Below, piece after piece: positions 57,501-64,000 of a DNA stretch of 64,000 nucleotides (positions are counted from its first letter, which is position 1; every line of letters begins with the position of its first letter). Source of the DNA: Bradyrhizobium sp. CCGB12 (GTDB lineage: Bacteria > Pseudomonadota > Alphaproteobacteria > Rhizobiales > Xanthobacteraceae); NCBI RefSeq assembly GCF_024199845.1, contig NZ_JANADO010000001.1, forward strand, positions 5,084,001 to 5,148,000. The letters are read 5' to 3'. A program made the position numbers and the translations under genes. The notes under the pieces are model-generated. The model was not told the DNA's origin. It made no database searches and saw only the letters and a list, made by a program, of their open reading frames with translations.

Positions 57501-57967
57501 GACCGAACGTGATGCTCGGATATTTGCGGGCCGAAAATCCCGGCGTGCTCGAGCCGCTCGCCGACGGCTGGCATGACACCGGCGACATCGTGGCGATCGA
57601 CGCCGCCGGCTTCATCACCATCAAGGGCCGCGCCAAGCGCTTTGCCAAGATCGCGGGTGAAATGGTCTCGCTGTCGGCGGTCGAGAGCATCGCGACGACG
57701 CTGTGGCCGCAGGCCGCGTCGGTCGCAGTGTCGATACCCGATCAGCGCAAAGGCGAGCGCATCGTGCTGCTGACGACGGAGAAGAACGCCGAACGCAGCG
57801 CGATGCAGGGCCAGGCCAAGGCGATCGGCGCGTCCGAGCTGACGGTGCCCGCGGCGATCATGGTGGTCGACAAGGTGCCGCTGCTCGGCACCGGCAAGAC
57901 CGACTATGTCACGGCAACGACGATGGCTCGCGAGCAGGCGTCATCGCCTGAGCGAGAGGTGGCGTAA
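54563..57967 (+). CDS. LplT-PlsC-AMP ligase fusion, acyl-ACP phospholipid acyltransferase type
   Basis: A 1134-residue three-part protein. Residues 1-410 are an MFS-type transporter like LplT (AQFFSALNDNVLKNALVI). Residues about 430-620 are a PlsC-type acyltransferase with the H-x-x-x-x-D motif (NHVSLIDGPLL, His about 455) and FPEGRIT (about 523). Residues about 640-1130 are an AMP-binding acyl-ligase with LFTSGSEGTPKGVVLSH (about 790) and GYGVTETAPVLAM. In enterobacteria LplT flips lysophospholipids and Aas re-acylates them; here all steps are on one chain. It is followed after 5 bases by a lipase-like gene. Confidence 0.93.
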   Translation: MIRELMSSRRFAPLFWAQFFSALNDNVLKNALVIILLYSAATGHGDALVTIAGAVFIFPYFILSGLGGQLADKYIKSVVARRLKFAEIFAACFAAAGFFLHSVPLLFAALALFGIIAALFGPVKYSMLPDQLALGELATGNALVEGATFMAILLGTVAGGQFVAGSAHMGWVASAVVALALLSWAFAARIPQTTPSAPDLPVDANPWTSTLSLLRTLHADRRLWDGTVIVSWFWLVGAIVLSLLPALVKDVVGGTEGVVTLCLAIFAIGIAIGSLFAASLSHVRPNLALVPIGAIIMGCAGLDLAWAIGATTKGQDITAASFATSFAGLRMLIDFVAFAFGGGLFVVPSFAAVQAWSVPSERARIIAAGNVLQAAFMVAGSLFVALLQAAGLHIGWIFFGLAVASFGAVWFVLTKWGKEGVRDFGGLLFRALFRTEVRGLENLPPPGTRMLIAPNHVSLIDGPLLHAVLPIDASFAVDTGISKAWWAKPFLRVVKHYTMDPTKPLAARDLIKLVAAGEPVVIFPEGRITVSGSLMKVYDGTAMIADKADAVVVPVRIEGAQRSHLSYLNSSQVKRSWFPRVTVTILPPIKLPVDPQLKGKARRNAAGAALQDVMIDAMVKNAMLDHTLFEALGHAYRDRDTGKVIIEDALGTKLTYRKLILGAQVLSRKLEAGTAAGENVGVLLPNSAGVAVVFMALQNIGRVPAMLNFSAGPVNVLAAMKAAQVKTVLTSKAFIEKGKLDKLMAAISAEARVVYLEDVRASISVADKIKGLLAGTAPRVTRQANDPAVVLFTSGSEGTPKGVVLSHRNILANAAQALARVDANANDKVFNVLPVFHSFGLTGGMMMPLLAGIPIYMYPSPLHYRIVPELIYQTGATILFGTDTFLTGYARSAHAYDFRTLRLVIAGAEAVKDRTRQVFMERYGIRILEGYGVTETAPVLAMNTPMANRPGTVGRLSPLMESRLDPVPGIEEGGRLSVRGPNVMLGYLRAENPGVLEPLADGWHDTGDIVAIDAAGFITIKGRAKRFAKIAGEMVSLSAVESIATTLWPQAASVAVSIPDQRKGERIVLLTTEKNAERSAMQGQAKAIGASELTVPAAIMVVDKVPLLGTGKTDYVTATTMAREQASSPEREVA

Positions 57968-57972
57968 ACGAG

Positions 57973-58650
57973 ATGCACGAGGCGTCTGAGCAAGGCGGCG
58001 CGCAATGCCCGGGAGTGGTTCTGCTTCATGGCATCGCGCGCACCTCGGCATCCCTGAAGAGATTTGAGCGAGCACTCCAGGCGACCGGGTTCGCGACGCT
58101 CAATATCGACTATGCCAGCCGCAGCAAGCCGATCGCAGCGCTCGCGGACGATATCCATCGAGAGGTCGCCCGCTTCGCCGAGCGTGACGCTCCATTGCAT
58201 TTCGTCGCCCATTCCATGGGCGGCCTCGTGGCACGCGCTTACATCGCGAAGTACCGGCCCCCACGGCTTGCCGGCGTGGTGATGCTGGGCACGCCGAACG
58301 GTGGCAGCGAGGTCGCCGATCTCTTGCGCGGAACTTGGCTCTACCGCTCGGTCTACGGGCCCGCCGGGCTTGAACTCACGACCGCAACCCGAACGAACAC
58401 CCGGCTCGCCCTGGACTACCCCGTCGGCGTGATCGCAGGAAATCGCTTCATCGATCCGGTCGCCGGTTTCTTCGTTCTGCCGAAGCCGAATGACGGGCGG
58501 GTCTCGGTGCAAAGCACAATGCTGACCGGAATGGCCGACCATGTCGTCGTGAAGGCGTCCCATACCGGGCTTCCGCGCCACGCCGTCGCGATCGCGCAGA
58601 CGATCGCCTTCCTGCGCGACGGCCGCTTCCGCTCTGTGCCGATCACCTGA
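57973..58650 (+). CDS. Alpha/beta hydrolase, lipase-like
   Basis: A 225-residue hydrolase five bases downstream of the LplT-PlsC-ligase fusion, so probably co-transcribed. N-terminal VVLLHGIARTSASLKRFERA gives the oxyanion-hole H-G; the nucleophile Ser is in FVAHSMGGLVARAYI (about residue 80). Later VVMLGTPNGGSEVAD, an acidic residue in PNDGRVSVQS and a His in VKASHTGLPRH can complete the triad. It may release fatty acids or lysolipids for the repair enzyme. Its 3' end overlaps the convergent dsbB by 8 bases. Confidence 0.88.
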   Translation: MHEASEQGGAQCPGVVLLHGIARTSASLKRFERALQATGFATLNIDYASRSKPIAALADDIHREVARFAERDAPLHFVAHSMGGLVARAYIAKYRPPRLAGVVMLGTPNGGSEVADLLRGTWLYRSVYGPAGLELTTATRTNTRLALDYPVGVIAGNRFIDPVAGFFVLPKPNDGRVSVQSTMLTGMADHVVVKASHTGLPRHAVAIAQTIAFLRDGRFRSVPIT

Positions 58651-59194
58651 GCAGGAGATAACGGACCGGGTTGTCGTCGCACTGACCCGCGCCACACTCC
58701 AGCACGGTGGACAGGAGATTTGCGGCGACCAGCAACGCGAAAATCGCGAACACCGCATTCGACGCCTGCCCGCCCATCAGCACGTCTCCGACTGGTTTGC
58801 CAGCCACATCCTTCAGGACAAGGACAAGCGCGACGTAGCAGACGACCCCGACCGCCGCGATCAGCGCCCAAGTGTAGAAATGCAGGCCGAACAGCGTCGA
58901 GCCGTATCCGGGATCGCCGGGCGCGAGATGCAGCGACACCTGCCGCATCGCAATGAAGCCGGTGACGAGGCTGGCGATGAGGATCATCGCGTAGTGCGAC
59001 GGGCGCTCACCGAGGCGCAGATTGAACAGAAAGCCGATGCCGATCGCGATGAACCCTGCCCTTTGCAGCAGGCAAAGCGGGCAAGGCAATTCCCCGAGCG
59101 CGAGCTGATAATAGAACGCGACCGCCAGAACCGAGGAGATTCCGAGCAGCCCCAGCATGTTCAGGATCGCGCCGGCCGATCGTTGTCCGCTCAT
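58643..59194 (-). CDS. DsbB-family disulfide bond formation protein
   Basis: A 183-residue membrane protein with four or more helices. The first active pair is ELPCPLCLLQRAG (C-P-L-C) at the start of helix 2. The usual second periplasmic pair in loop 2 (around HLAPGDPGYGSTLFG) is missing, but a Cys pair is found near the C-terminus (LECGAGQCDDNP). So the electron path may differ from the E. coli enzyme. It should re-oxidise a DsbA-like protein using quinone. A DUF5993 peptide gene lies 25 bases upstream. Confidence 0.86.
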   Translation of the reverse strand: MSGQRSAGAILNMLGLLGISSVLAVAFYYQLALGELPCPLCLLQRAGFIAIGIGFLFNLRLGERPSHYAMILIASLVTGFIAMRQVSLHLAPGDPGYGSTLFGLHFYTWALIAAVGVVCYVALVLVLKDVAGKPVGDVLMGGQASNAVFAIFALLVAANLLSTVLECGAGQCDDNPVRYLLLR

Positions 59195-59219
59195 CTCCGT
59201 GGCGCCCTTTTCGATGCCG

Positions 59220-59378
59220 TCAGAACGAGAATTTCAACGGATCAGTCGCATGGTGGAAGAACCATGCGACAGTGACGACGATTGTTGCGCTCCAGAGCGC
59301 ATAGCTCAGTCCCGCCCGCGAACGCCAGACACAGGCGCAGCCTGCGAGCGCCAGCAGAAAGGGTAGAAACATGTACAT
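59220..59378 (-). CDS. DUF5993-family 52-residue membrane peptide
   Basis: ATG 59378 (or 59372) opens a frame with one or two helices (LPFLLALAGCACVWRSRAG, ALWSATIVVTVAWFF) and the conserved end HHATDPLKFSF, which I recognise from DUF5993 proteins next to DsbB-type genes. It ends 25 bases before the dsbB start, so the two are one unit. Function unknown; a partner of the disulfide-forming enzyme is likely. Confidence 0.72.
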   Translation of the reverse strand: MYMFLPFLLALAGCACVWRSRAGLSYALWSATIVVTVAWFFHHATDPLKFSF

Positions 59379-59450
59379 GAGCGCGGGCTCCCCAGGCGAT
59401 TCGCACCCCTTGCGAACGGGCCCAAGGGATACGTCAGCCTCGCGCGCCCC

Positions 59451-60557
59451 TCAAGAGCCGGCTTCGCTGCGCCGCTCCTGCGCGTAACGCACCAGCGCCG
59501 CGAAACGATAGATGCCGTGCACGAACTTGCCATAGGGCATAGTGACGAACAGCGCGAACACTGCGCCGAGATGCAGCGCCAGCAGCGGCCCCATCGCAGA
59601 GGTCTCGCGCAGGATCAGAAGAGCCATGCCCGTGAGGCCGGTCAGGAACAGCATGGCGATGAAGCCGACATCCATGCCGTAGCTGCTCTCATCGAGCAGC
59701 GCGGGATCGCGCCGCATCTTGGCCATGAACAAGCCGATCGGCCCGACGATGAGACCGATGCCGCCGAGCGTGCCCAGCACGACGGGCAGGTCCCACCACG
59801 GATACGGCGCCTCGCGTCCCCAGAGATAGTGATACAGCGTGGCGACCGACGTCGCGGCAAAGCAGAGCAGGAAGCCATAGAAGGTCAGGTGGTGATAGGG
59901 CTTGCGCCGGTCGGTCGGCTTGTCGTCCTCATTATAGCAGCCGACGCCACCGCCGTGGAGATAGCGCAGTTCGCCGGCGTCGCGGATCGCCTGGAAGATC
60001 GAGCCGCCGTCGGCGCGGCCGCCGATCGGCCCACCGATGTCGCGCCAGAACGCACGGACGCTCATGACGAGCGCGAGAATGGCATAGAGGAACGCGGCGC
60101 TGAACAAGGCGGCCATCGCATTGTGCGGCATCAGCTTGTAGAAGGCGCCGGGGCCGGTGTGCACGCCGAACAGTACGCTGCGGTCGTTTAGGGCGGCGAA
60201 GCCGAGGATGAAGACGGCCATGCTGAGCGCGGCGACAATGCTGATCACGAGCCCGTTCCGCGCAAACGTGCCAGACAACGCCCGCGGCCAAGCATAGGCC
60301 GCATAGGACTCGGCGCGCGCAATTGCCAGCGTCTTGGGAACGTTGACGTTGAACTCGTGCGGCGGCGAGAACTGGCAATCGACATAACAGGCGCCGCAGG
60401 AATGGCAGAGGTTGGCGAGATAATTGAGATCGCCATCGGAGAAGGCGCGGCGCATCTCCATGGCCGGAAACACCGCGCACAGGCCCTCGCAATAGCGGCA
60501 GGAATTGCAGACCGTCATCAGACGGTCGGCTTCGTCCAGAATCCTAGTTCCGTGCAT
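59451..60557 (-). CDS. tcuB: TcuB, iron-sulfur and heme membrane partner of tricarballylate dehydrogenase
   Basis: A 368-residue protein with two 4Fe-4S-type clusters at the N-terminus (VCNSCRYCEGLCAVFP, NLCHSCGACYVDCQFSPP) and about six membrane helices in the rest. TcuB re-oxidises the FAD of TcuA and passes electrons to the quinone pool. Its start overlaps the tcuA end by 14 bases. No tcuC transporter gene is found next to it. Substrate may be tricarballylate or a related acid. Confidence 0.92.
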   Translation of the reverse strand: MHGTRILDEADRLMTVCNSCRYCEGLCAVFPAMEMRRAFSDGDLNYLANLCHSCGACYVDCQFSPPHEFNVNVPKTLAIARAESYAAYAWPRALSGTFARNGLVISIVAALSMAVFILGFAALNDRSVLFGVHTGPGAFYKLMPHNAMAALFSAAFLYAILALVMSVRAFWRDIGGPIGGRADGGSIFQAIRDAGELRYLHGGGVGCYNEDDKPTDRRKPYHHLTFYGFLLCFAATSVATLYHYLWGREAPYPWWDLPVVLGTLGGIGLIVGPIGLFMAKMRRDPALLDESSYGMDVGFIAMLFLTGLTGMALLILRETSAMGPLLALHLGAVFALFVTMPYGKFVHGIYRFAALVRYAQERRSEAGS

Positions 60558-61935
60558 GTTTCGCCGCTTCCCGTCCTGCGATCCGCCCGAACACGCTGCC
60601 GATGGTCATGCCCATGCCGGCGGCATAGCCCTTGCCGAGCACGTTGCCGGCCATGATCTCGCCGGCCGCGAACATGTTTGCCGACGGCTTGCCGTCCGCC
60701 ATCAGCATCCGCGCTTCCTTGTTCACGCGCGTGCCGAGATAGGTGAAGGTGATGCCGGGCCGCACCGGATAAGCGAGATAAGGCGGCGTCTCGATTTTGC
60801 GCGCCCAATGGGTCTTGGGCGGCGTGATGCCCTCGGTCACGCAATCGTCCAGGATCGTATGATCAAACGTCCCGGGCCGCACCGCGGCGTTGAACTCCGT
60901 GATGGTCTTTTCCAAAGCAGCCGGATCGAGTTCGAGCTTGCCGGCAAGCTCGGCCACCGTCTGTCCGGCGATCGGCGGGAACAGGGTCGGCATGAAGCTC
61001 GTGATCACGGTGGAATCGAAGATGATGTAGGCGATCTGATCGGGCTGCGCCGCGACCAGCCGGCCCCAGATCGCGTAACGCTTCGGCCAGATATCCTCGC
61101 CCTCGTCGTAGAAGCGCTGCGCATGCTTGTTGACGACGATGCCGAACACCACCGAGTCGTGGCGGGTGATGATGCCGCCGTCGAATTTCGGCGCGCGGGC
61201 ATCGATCGCAACCGCATGGCACTGGGTGGGATCGCCAACCTCCTGCACGCCCTTCTCGAGCAGCATCTTCAGGATCGAGCCCCGGTTATAGGGCGTGCCG
61301 CGGATCAGGAAATTGTCGGCGGCCTCGCCCCAATATTGCTTGAGCCATTCGATGTTGGCCTCGAACCCGCCGGCGGCGGCGACCAGCGCGGTGGCGCGGA
61401 TCTCGGTCTCGCCGTTGATCGGCCGCTTGAGGCGCGCGGCAAGGAACATGCCGTCCTCGAGCACGAGGTCGGTGACCTCGGCGTCGTATGCGACCTCGAC
61501 GCCAAGCTGCTCGGCGGTCAGGTACAGCGCGTTCAGCATCGCGCGGCCGCCGCCGAGGAAGAAGGAGTTCGTGCGGCCGAGGCTGAGCGTGCCGCCGAGC
61601 GAAGGCTGCCAGCGCACGCCCTGCTCCACGATCCAGTTCAGGATGTCCTTGGACTCCCGGATCATGTGTCGGGCCAGCACCTCGTCGGTCTGCCCGCCGG
61701 TGACGCGCAGCAGATCCTCCCAGAACTCCTCCTCGGTGTAGGGACCGGTGAGGATTTCGGTCGCCGCATCGTGGGCGCACCGCATGTTGCGGGTATGGCG
61801 GGTGTTGCCGCCGCGGTAGAATTTTGGTGCGCCTTCGAGCACCAGCACCGACGCGCCGCCGTGGCGGGCGGCGATTGCCGCGCACAGGGCCGCGTTGCCG
61901 CCGCCGATCACCAGCACGTCGTATTTGCTACCCAT
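60544..61935 (-). CDS. tcuA: TcuA, FAD-dependent tricarballylate dehydrogenase
   Basis: A 463-residue flavoprotein from ATG 61935; ATG 61968 would add 11 residues. The FAD-binding start is KYDVLVIGGGNAALCAAIA, and RVTGGQTDEVLARHMIRES, AGGFEANIEWLKQYWG and GIITRHDSVVFGIVVNKHAQ match the fumarate-reductase-like family. The C-terminal MFAAGEIMAGNVLGKGYAAG closes the FAD site. It oxidises tricarballylate to cis-aconitate in Salmonella; here the substrate is inferred. It is divergent from a GntR regulator. Confidence 0.92.
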   Translation of the reverse strand: MGSKYDVLVIGGGNAALCAAIAARHGGASVLVLEGAPKFYRGGNTRHTRNMRCAHDAATEILTGPYTEEEFWEDLLRVTGGQTDEVLARHMIRESKDILNWIVEQGVRWQPSLGGTLSLGRTNSFFLGGGRAMLNALYLTAEQLGVEVAYDAEVTDLVLEDGMFLAARLKRPINGETEIRATALVAAAGGFEANIEWLKQYWGEAADNFLIRGTPYNRGSILKMLLEKGVQEVGDPTQCHAVAIDARAPKFDGGIITRHDSVVFGIVVNKHAQRFYDEGEDIWPKRYAIWGRLVAAQPDQIAYIIFDSTVITSFMPTLFPPIAGQTVAELAGKLELDPAALEKTITEFNAAVRPGTFDHTILDDCVTEGITPPKTHWARKIETPPYLAYPVRPGITFTYLGTRVNKEARMLMADGKPSANMFAAGEIMAGNVLGKGYAAGMGMTIGSVFGRIAGREAAKHARN

Positions 61936-62014
61936 GCCGTCTGCCCGATGCGACGAAGTTAGAGACATTCTGCCCGCCGACGGCTGCGGTGAACCCGATC
62001 CATCATTGCGTACT

Positions 62015-62026
62015 TTTGTATACAAA
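62015..62026. promoter_or_regulatory. GntR-type operator between tcuA and its regulator
   Basis: The perfect 12-bp palindrome TTTGTATACAAA, followed by a half-site-like GATATACA (62027-62034). Similar TTGTATACAA-type palindromes are typical of FCD-class GntR regulators. It lies about 80 bases upstream of tcuA and 65 bases upstream of the regulator, in their shared promoter region. Confidence 0.7.
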
Positions 62027-62091
62027 GATATACATTGGCGGCGCAAGCGGCATCTCTGCATGGGCAGGATGCGCCTTGTTTCGAGGAAAGC

Positions 62092-62775
62092 ATGGCCAGA
62101 CGCCCGGCAAAGGCAGGTGGAACGATTGCGCGCGGGGCCGGCGTGGCGTTGGGCGAAGCCGTGTTCCGTTCGCTCTGCGAGGCGCTCCAGGCCGGCAGCT
62201 ACCGCGCCGGCGATCGCTTGCGCGAGGAAGAGGTCGCGCAACGGCTGAAGGTCAGCCGCACCCCGGTTCGCGAAGCTCTGGGCCGCCTCGCAGCGCGCGG
62301 CTTCGTCGAGCCCGCCGGCGGCCGCGGGCTGATCGTGCGCAACCTCGACATCTCCGAGGTGCTCGAGCTCTACGCCATGCGCGAGATCATGGAAGGCGCC
62401 GCCGCGCGCCTCGCCGCCGAGCACGCCTCGCGGCCCGAGATCGACGCACTCAGGGATATCGAGCAGGGTTTCGTCGAAGCGTCGGAGACCGACGCGGCCG
62501 AGATGGCGAGGCTCAATCGCGCCTTCCACGAGGCCATCTGCCGCGCCGCGCGCAACCGCTATCTCGACAACGCGTCGCGGGAATTGCAGGACTGGATTGC
62601 CCTGCTCGGCCCGACCACCTTCACGGTGACTGGCCGCCCCTCGACCAGCCACGATGAGCATCAGGCCATCATTGACGCCATCGCCGCGCGCGACGGTGAC
62701 AAGGCCGAGCAGCTTGCGCGCGCGCACATTCGCGAAGCGCTGCGCTGCCGGCTCAAGCTGTTGCAGAAGCAGTAG
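62092..62775 (+). CDS. GntR/FCD-family regulator of the tcu genes
   Basis: A 227-residue protein from ATG 62092, with GAGGA upstream. The N-terminal winged helix-turn-helix reads RAGDRLREEEVAQRLKVSRT followed by PVREALGRLAARGFVEPAGG. The helical FCD domain follows, with ligand or metal residues of the family (Asp, three His spread over LNRAFHEAI, HDEHQAIIDAI and RAHIREAL). It is divergent from tcuA with a palindrome between, so it probably represses tcuAB until its inducer is present. TcuR of Salmonella is LysR-type, so this is a non-orthologous regulator. Confidence 0.87.
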   Translation: MARRPAKAGGTIARGAGVALGEAVFRSLCEALQAGSYRAGDRLREEEVAQRLKVSRTPVREALGRLAARGFVEPAGGRGLIVRNLDISEVLELYAMREIMEGAAARLAAEHASRPEIDALRDIEQGFVEASETDAAEMARLNRAFHEAICRAARNRYLDNASRELQDWIALLGPTTFTVTGRPSTSHDEHQAIIDAIAARDGDKAEQLARAHIREALRCRLKLLQKQ

Positions 62776-62784
62776 GCCGCTGGC

Positions 62785-63870
62785 TCAAGCTTCGAAGACG
62801 CGCGCGAGCAACCAGTAGCCGCCGAGCAGACCGATCACCGCGGACACCGCATAGACCAGCCCCGCCGCTCTCGCCGGCTCGGATCGATCCTGAGCAGTCA
62901 ATCTATCGGCAAGTGCGAGGATCGGCAGCACCACCGCGACGACCGCAACCTGTCCGATCTCGACGCCGACGTTGAAGGCGGCAAGCGCCGGCACCACTGC
63001 GTTCGGTGGCAGGCCGATATCGCGAAGCGCGCCGGCGAAGCCGAAACCATGGACCAGTCCGAACAAAAAGGCGATACGCCAGCGCTTGTCGACATCGCGC
63101 GCAAAGAAATTCTCCACGGCCACGAAGACGATCGAGGCCGCGATCGCCGGCTCCACAATGCTGCTCGGGATGACGAGGACGTTCAGCGTGGCCAGCGACA
63201 AGGTGATCGAATGGGCGACGGTGAAGGCCGTCACGATCTTGACGACGGGAATGAGCCGTCTCGCCCACAGCACCACGGCAATCAGGAATGCAATGTGATC
63301 GTAGCCAAGGAAGATGTGCTCGATGCCGGTGAGCAGATAGCGCTGCATCGTCGACCACAGCGGCGGCGGCGCGGTCGAGAGCGTGACCGAGGTATCGCCG
63401 GCATCGAGCAAGGCCTGCGTCTCCGATTTGCCTTGCGCAATCAGCACGACCTGGCGCGCGGCCGGATCCTTCTCGGTCAGCACGGTGGAGCGATAGATGA
63501 TGTCGCCGGCGGCGTTGGCGCAGGCAAAGCTGTTGCGGTAGATGATGCCGTCGCCGTCGGCCAGGATCGCGGCATGTCCGACCAAACAGGCCCTGCCACC
63601 GCCTGTGACAGCCAAATGCGTGCTCACATAGGCGAGGATTGCGGGCCTGGCCGCTTCGACCGCGGCGGGATCGACCGCGTCCTGTCTCGCATCGTGAATC
63701 CTCGTGCCGATCAGGCGATCGATATCGCTGCCCTTCATTCCGAGCTCGACGCTCACCGTGCGATCGGGGGCCAGCGCCACGCGCGCGGTGACGAGGTTGA
63801 CCTGATGCGCCTCAGCCGGAAGGCCGATGCCGAGCAGCGCCGCGAGCCACAGCAGCCGCGGCCACCTCAT
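62785..63870 (-). CDS. HupE/UreJ-family membrane protein
   Basis: A 361-residue protein with a signal peptide ending at AEA, a periplasmic domain of about 140 residues and six or so C-terminal helices. The helices contain the HupE/UreJ-like motifs GIEHIFLGYDHIAFLIAV, TAFTVAHSITLSLATLN, LFGLVHGFGFAGALRD and FNVGVEIGQ, rich in His and Asp that could bind Ni or another metal. The family includes nickel permeases. No hydrogenase or urease gene is nearby, so the cargo is unknown. It is convergent with the GntR gene. Confidence 0.87.
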   Translation of the reverse strand: MRWPRLLWLAALLGIGLPAEAHQVNLVTARVALAPDRTVSVELGMKGSDIDRLIGTRIHDARQDAVDPAAVEAARPAILAYVSTHLAVTGGGRACLVGHAAILADGDGIIYRNSFACANAAGDIIYRSTVLTEKDPAARQVVLIAQGKSETQALLDAGDTSVTLSTAPPPLWSTMQRYLLTGIEHIFLGYDHIAFLIAVVLWARRLIPVVKIVTAFTVAHSITLSLATLNVLVIPSSIVEPAIAASIVFVAVENFFARDVDKRWRIAFLFGLVHGFGFAGALRDIGLPPNAVVPALAAFNVGVEIGQVAVVAVVLPILALADRLTAQDRSEPARAAGLVYAVSAVIGLLGGYWLLARVFEA

Positions 63871-63888
63871 GATCCCACCCCATTGCCG

Positions 63889-64000
63889 TCACGCCAGCAC
63901 ATCGGCGACAACTGCCTTGAGGACATCCCGCACGTCGGCAGGCCTCAGCCGCACCTGCAAGCCGCGCTGACCCCCGTTGAGAAAGACCTGGTCATGCGCA
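63889..64000 (-). CDS. YbaK/EbsC-type tRNA deacylase, 3' end only
   Basis: The last 36 codons of a leftward gene that enters from the right edge. The readable end QVFLNGGQRGLQVRLRPADV with KAVVADVLA matches the C-terminus of YbaK/EbsC-type Cys-tRNA(Pro) deacylases (pattern G-G-x-R-G-L-x-x-x-x-x-P-x-D). It ends 18 bases before the HupE-like gene start, so the two could be co-transcribed. Assignment from a short fragment. Confidence 0.5.
   Translation of the reverse strand, partial: AHDQVFLNGGQRGLQVRLRPADVRDVLKAVVADVLA

Noticed and set aside
56159..57574. Minus-strand frame of 471 codons
   Set aside because: Antisense to the ligase part of the LplT-PlsC-ligase fusion; shadow composition.
61969..62727. 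N-terminal extension of tcuA across the GntR gene
   Set aside because: It is antisense to the GntR regulator and to the shared promoter; TcuA similarity begins at 61935.

Overview
The window is GC-rich chromosomal DNA from an alphaproteobacterium, most likely Bradyrhizobium or a close relative in the Nitrobacteraceae. This rests on GC-rich codon use, on two kinds of dispersed palindromic intergenic repeat (17956-18050 and 48671-48823) that I recognise from Bradyrhizobium genomes, on many small lineage-type proteins (SANT-like, GrlR-like, single-helix peptides), and on the pob/pca, tcu and che gene content. No rRNA, tRNA, insertion sequence, phage gene or CRISPR array was seen.

Region 1 (1-16.6 kb) is an extracellular polysaccharide locus. 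It has a membrane O-acyltransferase (cut by the left edge), three polytopic O-antigen polymerase/ligase-like proteins, a Wzc-type co-polymerase/tyrosine kinase, a Wza-type outer-membrane lipoprotein and several exported proteins of unknown function. A LapG-family (BTLCP) periplasmic cysteine protease, a metallophosphoesterase and small secreted proteins follow. The glycosyltransferases that would build the repeat unit are not here and probably lie to the left.

Region 2 (16.7-24.8 kb) holds small or poorly known genes: a single-helix membrane protein, several tiny membrane peptides (some under 60 residues), a SANT-like protein, a CSS-EAL phosphodiesterase, a VanZ-like protein, a CHRD-domain protein and a GrlR-like protein.

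Region 3 (24.9-40.6 kb) is a sensory and second-messenger block. A ten-gene leftward operon runs STAS, cheY, cheA, cheW, mcp, cheW, mcp, cheR, cheB and a soluble receptor-like gene. Divergent from it is a REC/HD-GYP response regulator, followed by a FecR-like protein and a CHASE2 adenylate cyclase. No flagellar gene is present, so the array may control something other than swimming. With the EAL protein and the GGDEF protein at 49 kb, c-di-GMP turnover is well represented near the polysaccharide genes.

Region 4 (40.6-46.2 kb) carries aromatic catabolism: pobA with a divergent AraC regulator converts 4-hydroxybenzoate to protocatechuate, and pcaHG with a divergent LysR regulator opens the ring. 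An NYN-domain protein and a strong intrinsic terminator, perhaps ending a small RNA, lie between them.

Region 5 (46.2-64 kb) is mixed: a glycosyltransferase, pncB, repeats, a GGDEF protein, an autotransporter, a TetR gene divergent from a small unknown gene with twin operators between them, a three-domain LplT-PlsC-AMP ligase fusion followed by a lipase-like hydrolase, dsbB with a DUF5993 peptide, tcuAB with a divergent GntR regulator, a HupE/UreJ protein, and the 3' end of a YbaK-like tRNA deacylase at the right edge.
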